Shown here: one piece after another, positions 1 through 13,017 of the stretch
Numbering within the stretch: position 1 is the stretch's first letter
How the letters are laid out: each line of letters opens with the position of its first letter
NCBI GenBank assembly: GCA_973895155.1
Contig: OZ316898.1
Coordinates: 3,844,001 to 3,908,000 of the forward strand
DNA: 64,000 bases
Origin: Marsupella aquatica
Lineage: Eukaryota; Marchantiophyta
Direction of reading: 5' to 3'
Program-made: the position numbers and the translations under genes
The notes under the pieces: model-generated
Told to the model about the DNA's origin: nothing
The model's input: only the letters and a program-made list of their open reading frames with translations
The model's database searches: none

Positions 1-1437
1 AGTGTATTTGGGTGACTTGCAAATTTAGCCAACGATCGCCAAGACAATCACTCATTTTTTTGGTCAATGGCTCCTCAAACTCGATAGGCTGCAGCCACTG
101 CGACAAAGGATGTTTGCAAGTCACTTCTTGTTTGAAGGGGAAGATGGTGCCATTATCATTTGATAATGATAATGATACTACATCTGGATGGGAGATTGTT
201 AAGCACTGTCTCAACAATAAGTGGACAACAGCCACCAAGTGAAAAGCCAGTTCATGATGAGGCGCCTTGTGACCAGCCAGTTAATAATGAGGAAGGACGT
301 GCACAGCCAGCTCCTTGGCCAGCTCATGGAGAGGGTTCACTTCTAGCAGATGGTCGGGCTTTGTGGATGGATTTTTGGCACCCAATGACAGAAGGGACTC
401 TATGTGCAAAAGTGAAATAGCCAGAGAGTCAGAGAGCTCCAGAGGCAGAGGAGAAGGAAAGAGAGAAGGAAGCTCGAGGGGGTCAACACGGTAGTGATGG
501 CAGCGTACGTGGGTGATTGCATGTTCTTTGACAGTTATTGTTGGTAGCAACACTCCGACTAGCTCCAGTTCAAGTTCAACACTGTTATGCAGCTTCTAGG
601 CATAGAGCATATAGATGCATTATAGGGATGGAGTTGGTTGTGGACAATCTTCCAGTGCTTCTAAGGTTTTTCATTTTGCAATACTTGTAGCTCAAATTTT
701 GCCTCAATGCAAGCAAAAATGCATTTTAAAACTTAGTTACCAAATCAGCTTACATGATAAAGGGGATAGGGACGAGTTTTAAATGAGCAGGCCATGCTTG
801 CATTCAACCTCAACTCAATGGGACAACTTATGTTTGAGCAGACTGTGTTCAGATTTTGAAGCATTTTGTAAATAAAAAGACTGGAATGGTGGAATTCAAT
901 TTATATACTTTGTTCCAGTACATTTGAGGGCGTTCGGTTTGACTTGTTTGTCAATCTTCCTTGTTGCCTACATATTAAAATGTATGCCCCTGCCCTTTTA
1001 AATACCACAAATGTACCACCAGATCATTTCTCAACATGAAATGACTCTCATTTGTCTTCAATTACCAGGGTTGCATTCAAGTATCCCCTTTGTCATGAAC
1101 AGGCAGTCGTCTAGGGGGCGGTCTAGGGCAGATAGGAGCTTGCCAAGAATTTTACTCCTGCAGATGGGGCATCTGTGGAACCGTTTGTTGGTTGACGTAT
1201 CTGCAAAGGACACGAGGTACAATTAACTCGTTGCGCCACTGTTTGAAGTGGTCGGTCATTCAAAATTTATAGTTTTCTGTGGCAAGTGAGATAACTCAAA
1301 TATGCATAGCAAAGATAAGCTAAGAGGACAAATAAAAATAAAACCAGGGCACAAAATGAAGGGAGAAGAATCCTTCTTGACATTCCTCATCAATTTAGCA
1401 ACTACAGTACTTACTTTTGATGTCCTCATTGTACTTG
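1..1437. other. Spacer, no gene recognised
   Basis: Only short overlapping reading frames on both strands, none with a recognisable domain, a conserved-looking motif or a splice pattern. I see nothing supportable here. Confidence 0.5.
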
Positions 1438-1462
1438 CAAGTACACTCTTTATCCCATCCCT

Positions 1463-1520
1463 CCCTAGCCATTGTCTTATTTGTATTGACCCCTAGCCAT
1501 TGTCTTATTTGCATTGACCC
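1463..1520. repeat. Two-copy tandem duplication, unit about 28 bp
   Basis: The phrase CCTAGCCATTGTCTTATTTG followed by YATTGACCC occurs twice in immediate succession with one or two differences between copies. A simple recent tandem duplication in spacer DNA. Confidence 0.75.
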
Positions 1521-1754
1521 TTGCCTCAATGTACTCCTCATGTGCATGCAATGCAAGGACTAAGGAGAGTGTACACACCCACTCCCCCTGTTACTCATAT
1601 AGAATCTTTTTATGAAAACAAATATACTTGGAAAAATTAAATATCTATTTGGATGAGAGAACAAGCTAGGGGTTGGGGGCCAAACTACTCTTGGGTGGGT
1701 GAGAGGGTTTAGGATATTTGACAACATTCTCCCACAATAAAGGATTGCGTCATT

Positions 1755-2117
1755 TTTTGGGCAACATAACATCTTTGCTCTTAATTACATTTTTTTTGAC
1801 AATATCTTGGGTGACACAACATCTTTTTCTTTGCGACATCTTGGGTGCCATGACATTTTTTTTCTTAACAACATCTTGGTCGACACTGTAACATCTTTAT
1901 CTTAACAACATCTTGGGCAATACAACATTTTTATCTTAACAGCATCTGACTTGGGGCCACACAACATCTTTTCTTTAAGGACATCTTGGGTGACATGACA
2001 TATTTTTTCTTGACAACATCTTGGGCAAAACAACATTTTTTTTCTTAATGGCATCTTGGGTGACACATGACATCTTTTTTTCAAGTCATCTTGTGCAAGG
2101 CATGGGTATTGATGTAG
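1755..2117 (+). mobile_element. Decayed Helitron-like 3' end with internal minisatellite
   Basis: About nine degenerate units of roughly 35-45 bp built on AACAACATCTTGGGTGACA and TTTTTCTT run up to 2090. They are followed by TTGTGCAAGGCATGGGTATT and then GATGTAG, T. The end resembles the termini at 26598-26623 (+) and 27474-27500 (-): an imperfect GC-rich hairpin, GGTATT, then CTAG before a T. Helitrons typically end in a short hairpin a few bases before CTRR and insert next to T (family knowledge). Here CTAG has become GTAG, so this copy looks old. No Rep/helicase coding is visible and the 5' end was not found. Confidence 0.45.
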
Positions 2118-5100
2118 TCCCACACTAATAAAACAGGAGGGTTGAGTAATCATATCCAGGCATTTTAACTATAGGACGCAAATTGATGTGATTGAGAGGA
2201 GGGGTAAAATCTAGGGTCTCGGAGAAACCCTTTGGGACATCTCAATGTTATAGTTTCATTTGAGCCATAGCATCAGACTGCAAAGATGCATTTTTAACAG
2301 TTTCAAGAAACATGATTAATTCATTTTTTGGACTGAAAATTGCCAGAAGCATGTCTTGGAAAACCCATCATTTGTATCAGATCAATTTTTACTATGTCCC
2401 AAATACTCTTCCTAGGCCAAACTTTAATAAAAGACATGCTCTCAACACTTATCATGTTACATCCAAGAACAAAGATTTAACAAAGCCTCTGATGGCCATT
2501 GATTTCCATCTTTGACTCAAACTCACTCCTGTCCACAATTGGCCCAAGCTCTCAAGGTTTAGAGCATACATTTAGAAGACCATCCTCAAGGGAAGCTTTC
2601 CTTAAGTTTTCACAATTTAGACCTAGCGTGACCTATCTTCCTCTCCTACCAACCAAGCTACCCAAATAACAAAACTAACTACCAATGACTTTGTTCTAAA
2701 GTAAAATCGATGGACTGAATTGCGAGACAAAAAAGTAGCCAGAGCATAGGACTTCCAACCTTTCCCGCAGCTAGCTGGATGACTGGGATGAATCTCGAGC
2801 CCTGTCACGTGATCCCCCATTCTCAGCAAGACTATAATAAGCCTGGATAGGGCCCGTTACCCCACCAACAAGAAAGAGTTGTAGAGCTGTATGCTGTCCT
2901 TCTGCATGTAATTGAAAAGATTTTCAAGGCAACAGAGCTGTAGAATTCATTGCTGCCGAGACACCATCTGTGCAACTGGGGCTGCTATGACGGTTGGCTC
3001 ACGAACTGCTCCAGAGGTCGTTTCGCTGTAATCACCAAAATCGAAGCCACAGAGGCACAAATTGCACGAGCAACAGAAGCGAACCGGTACCGTAGGAGCA
3101 GGAGTCCAGCTCTTCGTGCTGTAGAAGCACAGAAGTTGATGGTGAATGACACCAGGCGCACTCGCGTAAGACAGACCCGGTATTGTGCACTCACACACAT
3201 CTTTGCTGATAGCAAATCCGGCCGTGAAGAAGAGAACAAAAGCATGAGCGAAAAAGCCGTGCTCGTAACATTCTTTCCCGTCGCAACAAAGACACATGAT
3301 TACAACACAGTAACAAGTCTAGAAGATGGTCGTACAGACCGTGGCTGAAAATCTCCAAATCTACTAAATGTCTCTAAGAAAACTGACTAATAGAAAATGA
3401 ACCAATGCCGAAGAAGCAGCTTGATTTCGCTGCGCCAATGTCATCACAGTCACTGCGGATGAGTTATAAGACCACTGAGTGAACGAAATCAAGAGCACAA
3501 CTTGGAAAGGCCGTGTCCTTAGCTGTGTCCACAAAACTTTGAGGACAATTAGTCCTGATTAACGCCTCCCAGAGTGGTGTGAGGTGCCCACAGATATACC
3601 TTGCAACGCTGCCTGAGTTCCGAGTTCATCCACGTCGCGCAGTCTCAGCTATCAATACAAGGTTAGACCCTGAATTCAATAGCCCGAGAACCGAATCCTT
3701 GGTCCACTGAGACGTTCTGCAGCAAGATTGATCCAATGTCCATGCTCCCACAATTCATCCGATTTCCTACATCCTGCTCGATTCGGGCCCTTGTTAGACT
3801 CCATATCTGTCTCAGAAGATTTCCGTCCTTTCGAACCCGTCGATTTCTCTCTTCGGATGGATGTTCACATATATTAACCCTCCAGGATCTCCGCTATACC
3901 TCGATCAACCCCGTGAGAAATTTCTATCCTGGAGTGAAGTTATACACAGTCGAAGAACAGCTGACAGTTTCTGGTGTGATTCCAATCACTAGTCACATAA
4001 CCGATAAATGAGAAAATTCAATGACTTGACCTTCCTGGCCGCTTCAGCTCGGGCATGAATTCTCCATCCTAAGAGTTCCAAAGATCGCATAGATTCAACG
4101 ATTCAAATCCCGAATGACCAGAATTGCTCCTCGACATGTGCTATGTCAGAAGTTACTTTTTAAGATCTGTCGTTGGTCGATATTGTTCTGTATCGACCTA
4201 CAGAGAGCTCGAGACTAACCAATTCGCCCAATCTATATACAGAGTTGAGAGCTTAAGATATAGTAAGAGTTTTCTTGTCACTCTTGCAGTCTACTGTGGA
4301 CCCACGATGACCGATGTGGAGACCTACTTTGATGCCTTCCAAATCGGTTGTACAACTGATTATTCTCTATGGATGGAGCCCGCCGATGGCACAGAAGTGA
4401 ACAGGGGCAACAACAGTACAGTGCATAATTTATTGCTTCAAGTCCGTAACGTATTGCAGCCGTATCCTTCATTATGCAATTGATCCTTACGTTACGGTAC
4501 ACCGTCTGCTCTAAAGCGCTGGTCTGTAATGTAGTGCGGTACAGCCATTTGTTTTCCATTTTCGAGAGTAATGTTAGTTTTTGTAGCTTCTGAACAACCA
4601 TATTCTCTTCTTTCAGCTGACTGAACGTTCGAGGTGACACGTTCGACACAGTTCCAAATCATCACAGAGATGCAGTCTGCAAATATGCAATTCAGAGCGA
4701 ACCACTCGCTGTAGATCGCGATCAGATAACTTTCTATTTCTATCATTTCTCATTATGTATTCTGGCAGAGCCTCGGAGGTATAGATTCCTGTGGATGCTC
4801 ATTTAAATAATCAATTTTGATGGAGCAACAACAATCGACCGTATAACTCGTAGTTTGAGTATAGCATGTACTTCAAAGCATCGGAGTCACTAATCTGTCA
4901 TGTGCATGAAATGGATCGGAAACAAAACCAATTCAAGTTCTCTCCCGGGTACGGTGGGCTGTCCTAATTGACTCAGAGTGATCTACGGTCAAAAGGTATA
5001 GAGTAGCGATTCGCATCTGGACTTTACGAAACAGGCAGTTGGAGGAGGATCAGGATCAGGGCCGCAGAGTCAAATCATGGCAGACAAGTGGGCACTCGGA

Positions 5101-8100
5101 AAATTTATTGGAATCAATTGAGGGCGGCAGGGTCCACAACGACAAAAAGCAGTGGTGCTAAAGAACCAGTGCCTGCGGAAAGAAACCGAAAGCAAAAAGT
5201 TTCAAAGGAGAGGCTAACAACATTATGTGAATGAGGCACAAAGCCAGCACAGAAGGATGGAGGCGAAATTTAAACTAGAGAAGCCAGGGTACAACGCGTG
5301 GCTTGGCGATATGAAAAGTTAGTCTTCGCGAATTCACCACCGCGTTCATGCGATTCTCTCTCGCGCAAAAAGCTCCCAATTGAAAGGTTCCCAAGACATA
5401 GATCATTGCCCGGGGAAAGCAGAGCCTCACCATTTGTTTGTCCAACTTGGGGACTGGACGACAACAACCGCTCGATGTGGCGGACACCCGGAGGTAAGTA
5501 CGGACCTCAGAATTCGAGTCGAATTTTCTCATGATCACAGGAAGAAGTATCAACCGGTCTTTTGAGTCACTTTGTGTACATTGATAGTACGGTGCGCGTT
5601 TCTAGGATCTCTGATTGTCTGAAGAGCAGGGACTGCAGGGTCCAACTCATCAGTCCGCTTTGTAGTTGGATGAATGCATGAGATGCACGAGCTTGGCATA
5701 ATGCAGCTGGTTGTTGTGACATTGGCGTCATGTATGTAAGTTGGAGATTTGTGATAGAGGTCTCTGGGTAGACTTGAAGCGGGAGACGGTTTGCAAGCTT
5801 TGATCTATCAGCTAACTCTATGAGGATTACATGTGAATTATATTGTGAGATACATTTTTTATGAGCAAACGGACGGTGTAAGCGAAGATTTCTAATTTAT
5901 GATATCCTAAGAGCTCATCATCAATACTTCAGCAACAACGACGTATTTCTGAACTCGGATGTACTCGCGGCCTGTTCAAAAGATCAAGCGTGCTGCAAAC
6001 CGTCCTGAGAAAAGCCCCTGCGAAAAACAGGGAAACAAATCACTTAGGCAAGGGATTTGTCTCCCGGTTGGGAGCTCTCTGTTTTTTGGCAGTTTGATTT
6101 ATATTTTTGGTGCAACTCAAATGGAAGCATGGCGTTAGTGTCATTGTTTTAACAATTTCTTTCTTCTCCAGTGATCTGCTGAATTGGAGGACCGTAGGAA
6201 AGAACACCTGGGAGTGGTGAGCACAGGTTATCGGGTGTACGTAAGCTGTTGCTTTCCTTACATGAAAGGTGTAAATCCCGGTCCGGACATGTCGACAAAG
6301 CAAAAACAAGAAGAAAAAAACGAGCGAACAGTCTGATGTCAACCGCAAACACAGATCGAAGAGAGAAGAAACTGAACGCAGCCAGAGCCAGTTCGGGGTT
6401 ACATGCCGAGTCTCAGCTACTTGTCATGTCCTAGCTTGCCAGCACGAGAGATTCAGGCAAAGGAAGCTGGTGAGGGTGAGCTGGCCATAGATATCCTTTG
6501 TATTCATAAGTAGAACAAGGTCATATTGATTTCTAGATTTCTTAATTTCTTACATGGTATCAGAATGTCAGTTCTCGTCTCGATTCTTTTCTGAGTTGAA
6601 TAGTTGATTCTAGAGGAAAACCCTCTCCCAATTAGCCAACTGTTCACTTATGAAAACGGATCAAAGATTTTAAAAGATTCAAAATGAAAACCGAAGCTCT
6701 GATACGATGTCCTACGTACGTCGTCCCATATCATTTGAAAACTGTTGGGACGTCCATGCCACCCTCCTTGGATTCCCGTCATCCACTTATCAAGTTGATC
6801 AATGCACTGTCTAATGTCCCACAGACGAGACAGCAATCTCCGCACCAGGTACAAACTGTCCATCCGTGTGTTCCCGCTGCACCAACTTCCGTCGAGAGCC
6901 CTATCTCAGGTCTACAATATAGTACAAAAACTGAACTCTCTTGTTCCAACATGCCGGATATTGTTCATCCCGTTAACTCCATACAGTGAAGTGGTGAGGC
7001 GACGACGAGTCGGAGAAAATGAAGCTGGACATGAGCATCAAAACTGTGGACATGCTGACCCTACCCACACAGATCGACTGCGTATTGCACCCTAACTTAT
7101 ATCGAGGTCTGAAACCTAGCCAGGGCCCTAGGATGAAATTTCTCTTGATTCTGAGCGAAGTTGTGAGAGTGCTTTGAGGCTGCAGCCTTAAACGTGTCGG
7201 GAACCATGAATTTTTCCGATTCTGCCTGACTCGAAAGAACCAATTGTTGTCACCAATTGTTGAACCAGTAGTGGAGTGCATCATATTTAGCCTTTCCCTC
7301 AAGCATTGAATACCAAAATGTCCAGATTTTGGATCGACGTAAATGCTGGCTGCTCGGTCTGGGACAATACGGGGCCCAAAACTCTAGATGTTGGGGGGGG
7401 AATGCCGGACAACTATTTCTTGTAAATCTGGGAAGTATTGTAGGTAAGCATGTCCAACAGTACTCTAACTGGGGTATTGACTGACTACACTAACTAAAGT
7501 GCCAAAAGTCATGAGCCAAAAGCGAGGCCGAAGTTACTAAACGCTCTGGGGACTTCAGGGAGCGGATAAATTCTTGTATTTGGGAGGCAATATGCGGTTT
7601 TCAGGTCCTACTGGGCTCCTTGTTGGGTTTTCAAGATTGTAATCTTATTGGGAGTCAAAAGATCTTGCAGGAACTAGGATAACAGCTAGTTAACTTTGTC
7701 CATAAGTTCCTGAGGTTCAGTTCGTTTGAAGTACTGAGCAAACTTATACCCAAGTAAAAGTTACAACTTCAGGCCGGCTTCAGGCCCACTTCTTAGCCTC
7801 ATCGCCTAATCCTCTAAATTATTCCATTGACTAAGCAAAGGGATCCACTAATTAACTAGGTCCATCCAACCTCTTACCCAAGACTTACCAGCCTTTCTTG
7901 TGCTAATTTTGTCACCTGGGCTGCAGAGAATCAAACATTGATAGAAGATTCTAAGAGAATTCCATCCAGTCACCACTCTCCATGGAGCTATTCTTTTATC
8001 CAAGATTGGGTTAACATATTCAGGCAATATCCTACTGCTCAGAATATTTCACGAAGGACTTTGTACGGCGAGTATGCTCAATCGCACTCCCCCAGTGCAA

Positions 8101-9135
8101 AGATCAAGTCCTACCTAAACTAACAAAAGATTGTCCCAAAGTTACTAATCAAAAGCCACCAAGATATTAATAAATGAGGGGAATGGTCAACCATTCTGGA
8201 TGGCCGAGATTTGCCTCTCAAAAAAGGAATCCAGAAAAATCAAATAGTGAAGTTTGGGTGGTAATTGGAGGAACTGTGTATCTGAGGAGTTGGTTGGAAA
8301 TGAATGGTGCAAATCATTTTGAAGAAAGTCATTTCTGGGGAAGGTGTTATCTAGGGGATAAAAAAGGCAACTTCCTTGGGGGACTAGTGGCCATTTCGTT
8401 TGGTGATGGCATGGGGATGTGGTGGAGAGAAGGGGTTGCAAACAAGATCACTGGCATCCATGGGAATGCATTGGACAAAAGGGGGTGCAGATGATAGAGA
8501 TCATTTAGACATGGACATTCCTGAGAAAAGGGGCTCCCAATATTTTCTGCTTATCTAGACATGGGCTCTATGGAATGTAGTGGAAAGGATTTAAGGGAAT
8601 TTGGGCTGCAAATACTCCAAAAGGAGATGTCCCAAAATGGGCCTTATCCAAGCCACAAATCAAACACTCCTAATTAATACAAAGATTTTTTTTATTAATG
8701 CCAGGTTTAATTAATGGGTGAGCATTGGTAGTAATGTTACACTGCTCCTCCAAGTTCGATGTCCTCTACTTGCAAGGGTGGGCAGGTGTGAACATGCTGC
8801 CGAGCTTTCAACAGTCCTTGTTGTCGGGCCCTGTATACTTTGGTAGACTTTGAGCATTGGCCACTTCAAAAATTCATAGTACTGGAGTTTGCTTGGCTGA
8901 CGTAGTTCCAGATTTGATTTGTCCCTGTGACTGCACCAACTGAAATTACGGCTGTTTCTTTTCACAGATTTGATTGCCTTTCAGAATTTGATTCCATTGA
9001 ACAGTATTTGCAGTTAAGATTTTGCAGAATTGCTGCCTTGAATGAAAGGTCCGGGTGCTTGTTAAGTATGTTGTGCTTCTGATGAGCCACCAGCAAGCTA
9101 GCCAGAAATCTGAGGGCTAGACTACGAATTGAAGT
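2118..9135. other. Long spacer, no gene recognised
   Basis: Seven kilobases without a supportable gene. The part around 2900-6500 is richer in GC and complexity than the rest and has open frames on both strands near 2947-3348 (132 aa plus, 116 aa Cys-rich minus). Neither has a recognisable domain or neighbouring exon. 7380-7410 contains a G tract. The stretch 8160-8500 is purine-rich and open for 106 codons but looks non-coding. Confidence 0.4.
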
Positions 9136-12100
9136 ATGGAACCACAACTGGTCTTGTTGCGCATTGCAACTCACTCTCAATCCTCCTCAAATAGTTGCAA
9201 TCCTCTCGACCATCTTCAAACAGTTGAGAGCAATCACTTCAGAGGCGTGGCAAAGTGGGACGTAAACCATCCTTACCATTTGGCAATGTCGGAGAAAATG
9301 GGGGTTCTGCAAACATACACACTTGAGACTACAGAAGAAGGATCCAAGCCCTATCTTTATCCGTGTGGTTCTTTTCAATTGCATCTTGATTTTGAGCCAT
9401 CAGGATTTAATCAAGAATCTGAGGCTTTGCACAACATCAAAATCAACAAAACCAATAATAACGATGACGGAATTGCCAGCTTGTGTTTGGGAACTGGTAG
9501 GAAACACAAAGAGCGAGAAGCAAGAGCAAACCTAATTGAGCAGGCTTGGGGATCTTTTGAATTTATCCCAGGGCGCCCAAGAGAGATAATTTTTTTCCAA
9601 GATGGCTCTACCAGGATTTTGTTTGCAAGGTTGCCAGGAGGTTCTCCTAGAAGCCCAGAAATTGGAGAAAGAAGCATGGCAAGAATTGATTCAAGAAAAA
9701 GCAAGGTTTACTGCGTAGGAAGACACTCCTCAACTATATTGAGCATTGCGGTTAGAGGAGATGGATTGGCTTTAGTTTCTGCGGCCAGGGATGGCTATAT
9801 CAGGATTTGGAGAATAAGTGATGGCTCCATGCTAGCTCAGACAATGTTCTCAAGATGGAGACAACCTCGTACTCCCAGACATGGAAAGGGTACAAAATCA
9901 CCATTTGGCAGGGATACTAGCGAAGTTCAGATAGATAAAATGTCATCTAGCATGCAGGTTCTCAGCTTTCTGAGCAATTCATCTGATCTTTACATGGGCT
10001 GTCCAAATGGAGAGGTAAGGATCTGGTCTCTGACAGAATGTGAAAACAACCGTTTGACAATTGCAGAAGTTGGGAACAGTACAGTGGGTAAGGATGTGAT
10101 CTCCTCTCTTGCCTTATATGTCCCAAATAACAACTTCCCTGTACAGTGCAATGTTGGTGACAACCAAACTTGTTCTTTTAGTCCTAAGGCAGACACTGAA
10201 TTCCTTGCAATAGGAACAATAAATCAGAATTTGCAAGTATGGACCAAACAGACAACAGCTAATGAGTGGCTCCCTTTATGGAGCACTACGTTGTCAATTG
10301 AGGGGGCGGCAATTGGTTCCCTCAGTTTTCGAGCTGATGGCGGACTTCTGGCGGTCTCAGCCTCTAGGTCTAGACAATATTTAGATTGTAATGAATCTCC
10401 CAATATTCGAACTGAGTCTTCATCTCGAAACCAGAAACAATCATCTGATCGTCTCTATATCTATAGCACATCTTCATGGGCTTGTGAAGGATGGCTGAGT
10501 TTTACCTCACATCTTGGCTCATGTTTGTTCTACTGCCCGGATTTTACAGTAGAAGATAAGAATGAACCAACAAGATCTGCAAGTCAAGTTAAGGTTTCGT
10601 CATGTAGATTGCTGCTTGTGTCTACTTCTAGCGGACCTCAAACACATATATTACCTGAATATGGTTTATTTGGCTCTATCCATGATCAATCTGAGCAACA
10701 TGAATTCACAAAACTGGATTGTGGAAAGGAAGCAAAGAACCTGCATAGCGGTGACCTGAAACGAGGAGTTCTACCACAATGTTTCAATCAGGAGATCCAA
10801 AAATTTCCAGAAGTTTTGGGCGAGGGTGATGGTAGTGGTAGCTGTTACACTTCCTCACCCGTACCGATGAAGTTGGAAATTGACAGAGAGACTGGTGAAT
10901 GTTGTTCAGCACAGGACTTTGATACTGATGCAAAATCTTCCAAATGTAGTAAAGAAGGACCCACGCGAGAGCTGCCAGGTGAGCAGACTGGACTGCAAAG
11001 CCTTCGACAAGTTTTCTCTCAAAACCCCAAGTCTCAACATCAAAGTAATCCTCAAACAATCAAGACCAAAACACACCCAAGAAAATCTTCTTTTAAGGAG
11101 AAATCTTCAAATCAGCGAGGCCTTGAGGCAAGCCTGGTGCCTAGGGATCATGCAATCAAAAAACACAAATGCAAGAAACACTTGCCTGTAAAATTTTTGA
11201 AGCAAACTTATGAAAGTTGTGAGAAAGAACCTCTAATTTTAGGTTCCCAGAAACAACAGAATATTGCGTCAAGCTCAAATTCTCTTTTCTCCTTGAACCC
11301 ACTTCCTCCATCCTTGCCTCCACACAATGGACAAGACACAGGAACAGAGAATGGTTTTATGGAAGCGAATATTGCAAAAGTGGAAGAGTCGCATCTTAGG
11401 ACAACGATGGATACAACCATAGTAGGCAAACAAAAGGTTGGGACACAAACAACACAAGCATTACCATGTCAGAGTGAGGAGACAGTCCTCAACCGTAGAG
11501 TAAAGAAAGAGGTTACTTTTACAAAAACTCCCGAGGTTATTCCCAGCCATAACGTGGGCAAAACCCCTAGCTTGGGGGCAACTCATTCACACTCAAGAAA
11601 GAAAGGAGAAAAAGGCTGTTTGGGGGGCATTTCAAGAACCAAGACAAAATCTTGGCACTCCAAAAAGGAAAATACCAAGACACTTGATCAGGACAAGATC
11701 CTCAATCAACAGAGAACCGGAAAGGAACAGAGGCGTGATCTCATCAGCGGCACTCAATCTCGTCATAGAATATTAGGAGGAGAAGCCCTTCAAGAACTCT
11801 TGGTCATGAATGAAGAAATCTCACCATTCAAGGACAAGGTGCAAATGGGCGCCACCTTCCGTGCACCGTATCCTTTGCCAAAATCTCTTGTTGTCAAATC
11901 CACGATGGATTCTTCAAAAATCTCAGAGGAGGGGAAACCTGGACCTGGGCTCAACCGCCCAATAGCGTTCTCAACAGCGAGCTTGATGCAAAAGTTGCAA
12001 GATATAGAGCATGAAAAATTTGATCTTGATGCAGCAATTCAAGTGGCAAAGACAAAAGGCATTGTACTGAGCAAGTATGATAGAGAGGAGATCAAGGCAG

Positions 12101-12243
12101 CTCTGGAAGAAGAGAGGAAAACAGGTTCCTCTAAGCGTGAGGCTGAATTGGAGGGGCGAAAACCTTCAGCTCGATACATTCCACTTCTGAAGATCCCTGA
12201 TCCTCGACTCTCATACAATGGTCCTTTTGTTGCTCCAAGGTAG
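9136..12243 (+). CDS. WD40-repeat protein with long low-complexity tail
   Basis: An uninterrupted frame of 1035 codons, by far the longest host frame here. A TGA lies two codons upstream of the ATG, so the frame starts at this Met or at a splice acceptor just after it; MSEKMG at residue 51 is an alternative start. Residues about 187-460 contain four WD40-like blades, with motifs such as DGYIRIWRISDG (about 225), NGEVRIWSLTE (about 300) and NQNLQVWTK (about 365), followed by a blade ending RLYIYSTSSW. Residues about 470-930 are Ser/Lys/Gln-rich and probably disordered. The last 90 residues become ordered again, with a helical block MQKLQDIEHEKFDLDAAIQ and a conserved-looking ARYIPLLKIPDPRL. 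The TAG stop overlaps a strong donor-like site AAG/GTAGGT at 12240, so the protein may continue into 13018-13808. WD40 blades usually form a protein-binding propeller; the partner and subfamily are unknown to me. Confidence 0.8.
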   Translation: MEPQLVLLRIATHSQSSSNSCNPLDHLQTVESNHFRGVAKWDVNHPYHLAMSEKMGVLQTYTLETTEEGSKPYLYPCGSFQLHLDFEPSGFNQESEALHNIKINKTNNNDDGIASLCLGTGRKHKEREARANLIEQAWGSFEFIPGRPREIIFFQDGSTRILFARLPGGSPRSPEIGERSMARIDSRKSKVYCVGRHSSTILSIAVRGDGLALVSAARDGYIRIWRISDGSMLAQTMFSRWRQPRTPRHGKGTKSPFGRDTSEVQIDKMSSSMQVLSFLSNSSDLYMGCPNGEVRIWSLTECENNRLTIAEVGNSTVGKDVISSLALYVPNNNFPVQCNVGDNQTCSFSPKADTEFLAIGTINQNLQVWTKQTTANEWLPLWSTTLSIEGAAIGSLSFRADGGLLAVSASRSRQYLDCNESPNIRTESSSRNQKQSSDRLYIYSTSSWACEGWLSFTSHLGSCLFYCPDFTVEDKNEPTRSASQVKVSSCRLLLVSTSSGPQTHILPEYGLFGSIHDQSEQHEFTKLDCGKEAKNLHSGDLKRGVLPQCFNQEIQKFPEVLGEGDGSGSCYTSSPVPMKLEIDRETGECCSAQDFDTDAKSSKCSKEGPTRELPGEQTGLQSLRQVFSQNPKSQHQSNPQTIKTKTHPRKSSFKEKSSNQRGLEASLVPRDHAIKKHKCKKHLPVKFLKQTYESCEKEPLILGSQKQQNIASSSNSLFSLNPLPPSLPPHNGQDTGTENGFMEANIAKVEESHLRTTMDTTIVGKQKVGTQTTQALPCQSEETVLNRRVKKEVTFTKTPEVIPSHNVGKTPSLGATHSHSRKKGEKGCLGGISRTKTKSWHSKKENTKTLDQDKILNQQRTGKEQRRDLISGTQSRHRILGGEALQELLVMNEEISPFKDKVQMGATFRAPYPLPKSLVVKSTMDSSKISEEGKPGPGLNRPIAFSTASLMQKLQDIEHEKFDLDAAIQVAKTKGIVLSKYDREEIKAALEEERKTGSSKREAELEGRKPSARYIPLLKIPDPRLSYNGPFVAPR

Positions 12244-13017
12244 GTACTGCACCCATAAGAGCACAAATTCATGGTCAATTCTTTGAGCAATAGCAGCAAA
12301 ACTGGTTACACAACAATTTTTTTTAAGCTTAAATCTTTGTCCGCCCATGAGCATGCTACGAAATTCGTGTAGTTGAAAGTTTGAGGATCAGTTTCTTGTC
12401 GAAAAGGTTTAATACTTGGATAGTATGTCAATTGTGCTACTGTCTAGGCTCAAAATGTGCTTAGTGCTTTTTATATATTTTAGCACTGAAAATGTCAAAG
12501 TATTCTAAAAGTACCACTGACAGTGTCTAATTAAGGTATTCTTGTGATTTATGATTTATGGAGGATGAATGAGTGATAAGAGCCTCAAATTTTGGAGAAG
12601 TTCAAATATAGGAGGGAGCATTTAGGGGGTCTGTTATTTTCTAGGGTTTTGCATTGTTTGTTGTTAGTCTATGACTAATTGGTGGCATGTAGACCTCCAA
12701 TAACAATATTTGCAGTTTTTACATCTTAGGCCATTTTAAAATTACATATGGATGTGATATGATGACTTAATCAGGTGGATAGGACTGGCTAGCTAGAAGA
12801 CTATACTTCATATTTCTACATGGTAAGAGCTTGCCATAATAAAGATAAATTTGCTCCACAATAACATATCTCAACATGCATGTGCACACTATTTTATCCC
12901 TTTACGAGCTGAAATTGAGCGTTCTGTAGGAATACTCGTGCATACAAGCCTTGCTTGGATTTTTTGGGGGAAATCTGTTTAGGGTCCATATTTATTGTTT
13001 GTTTTCAAGAATTCCCA

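Noticed and set aside
2947-3348. Open frames on both strands, including a Cys-rich 116-codon minus frame with a hydrophobic segment
   Set aside because: No domain, no splice partners and equal openness on the opposite strand; I cannot support a gene.
4095-4130. GATTCAAATCC resembling a tRNA T-loop
   Set aside because: No matching arms or anticodon stem could be folded around it.
8174-8494. 106-codon plus frame rich in Gly and Trp
   Set aside because: Purine-rich sequence, no domain and no exon context.
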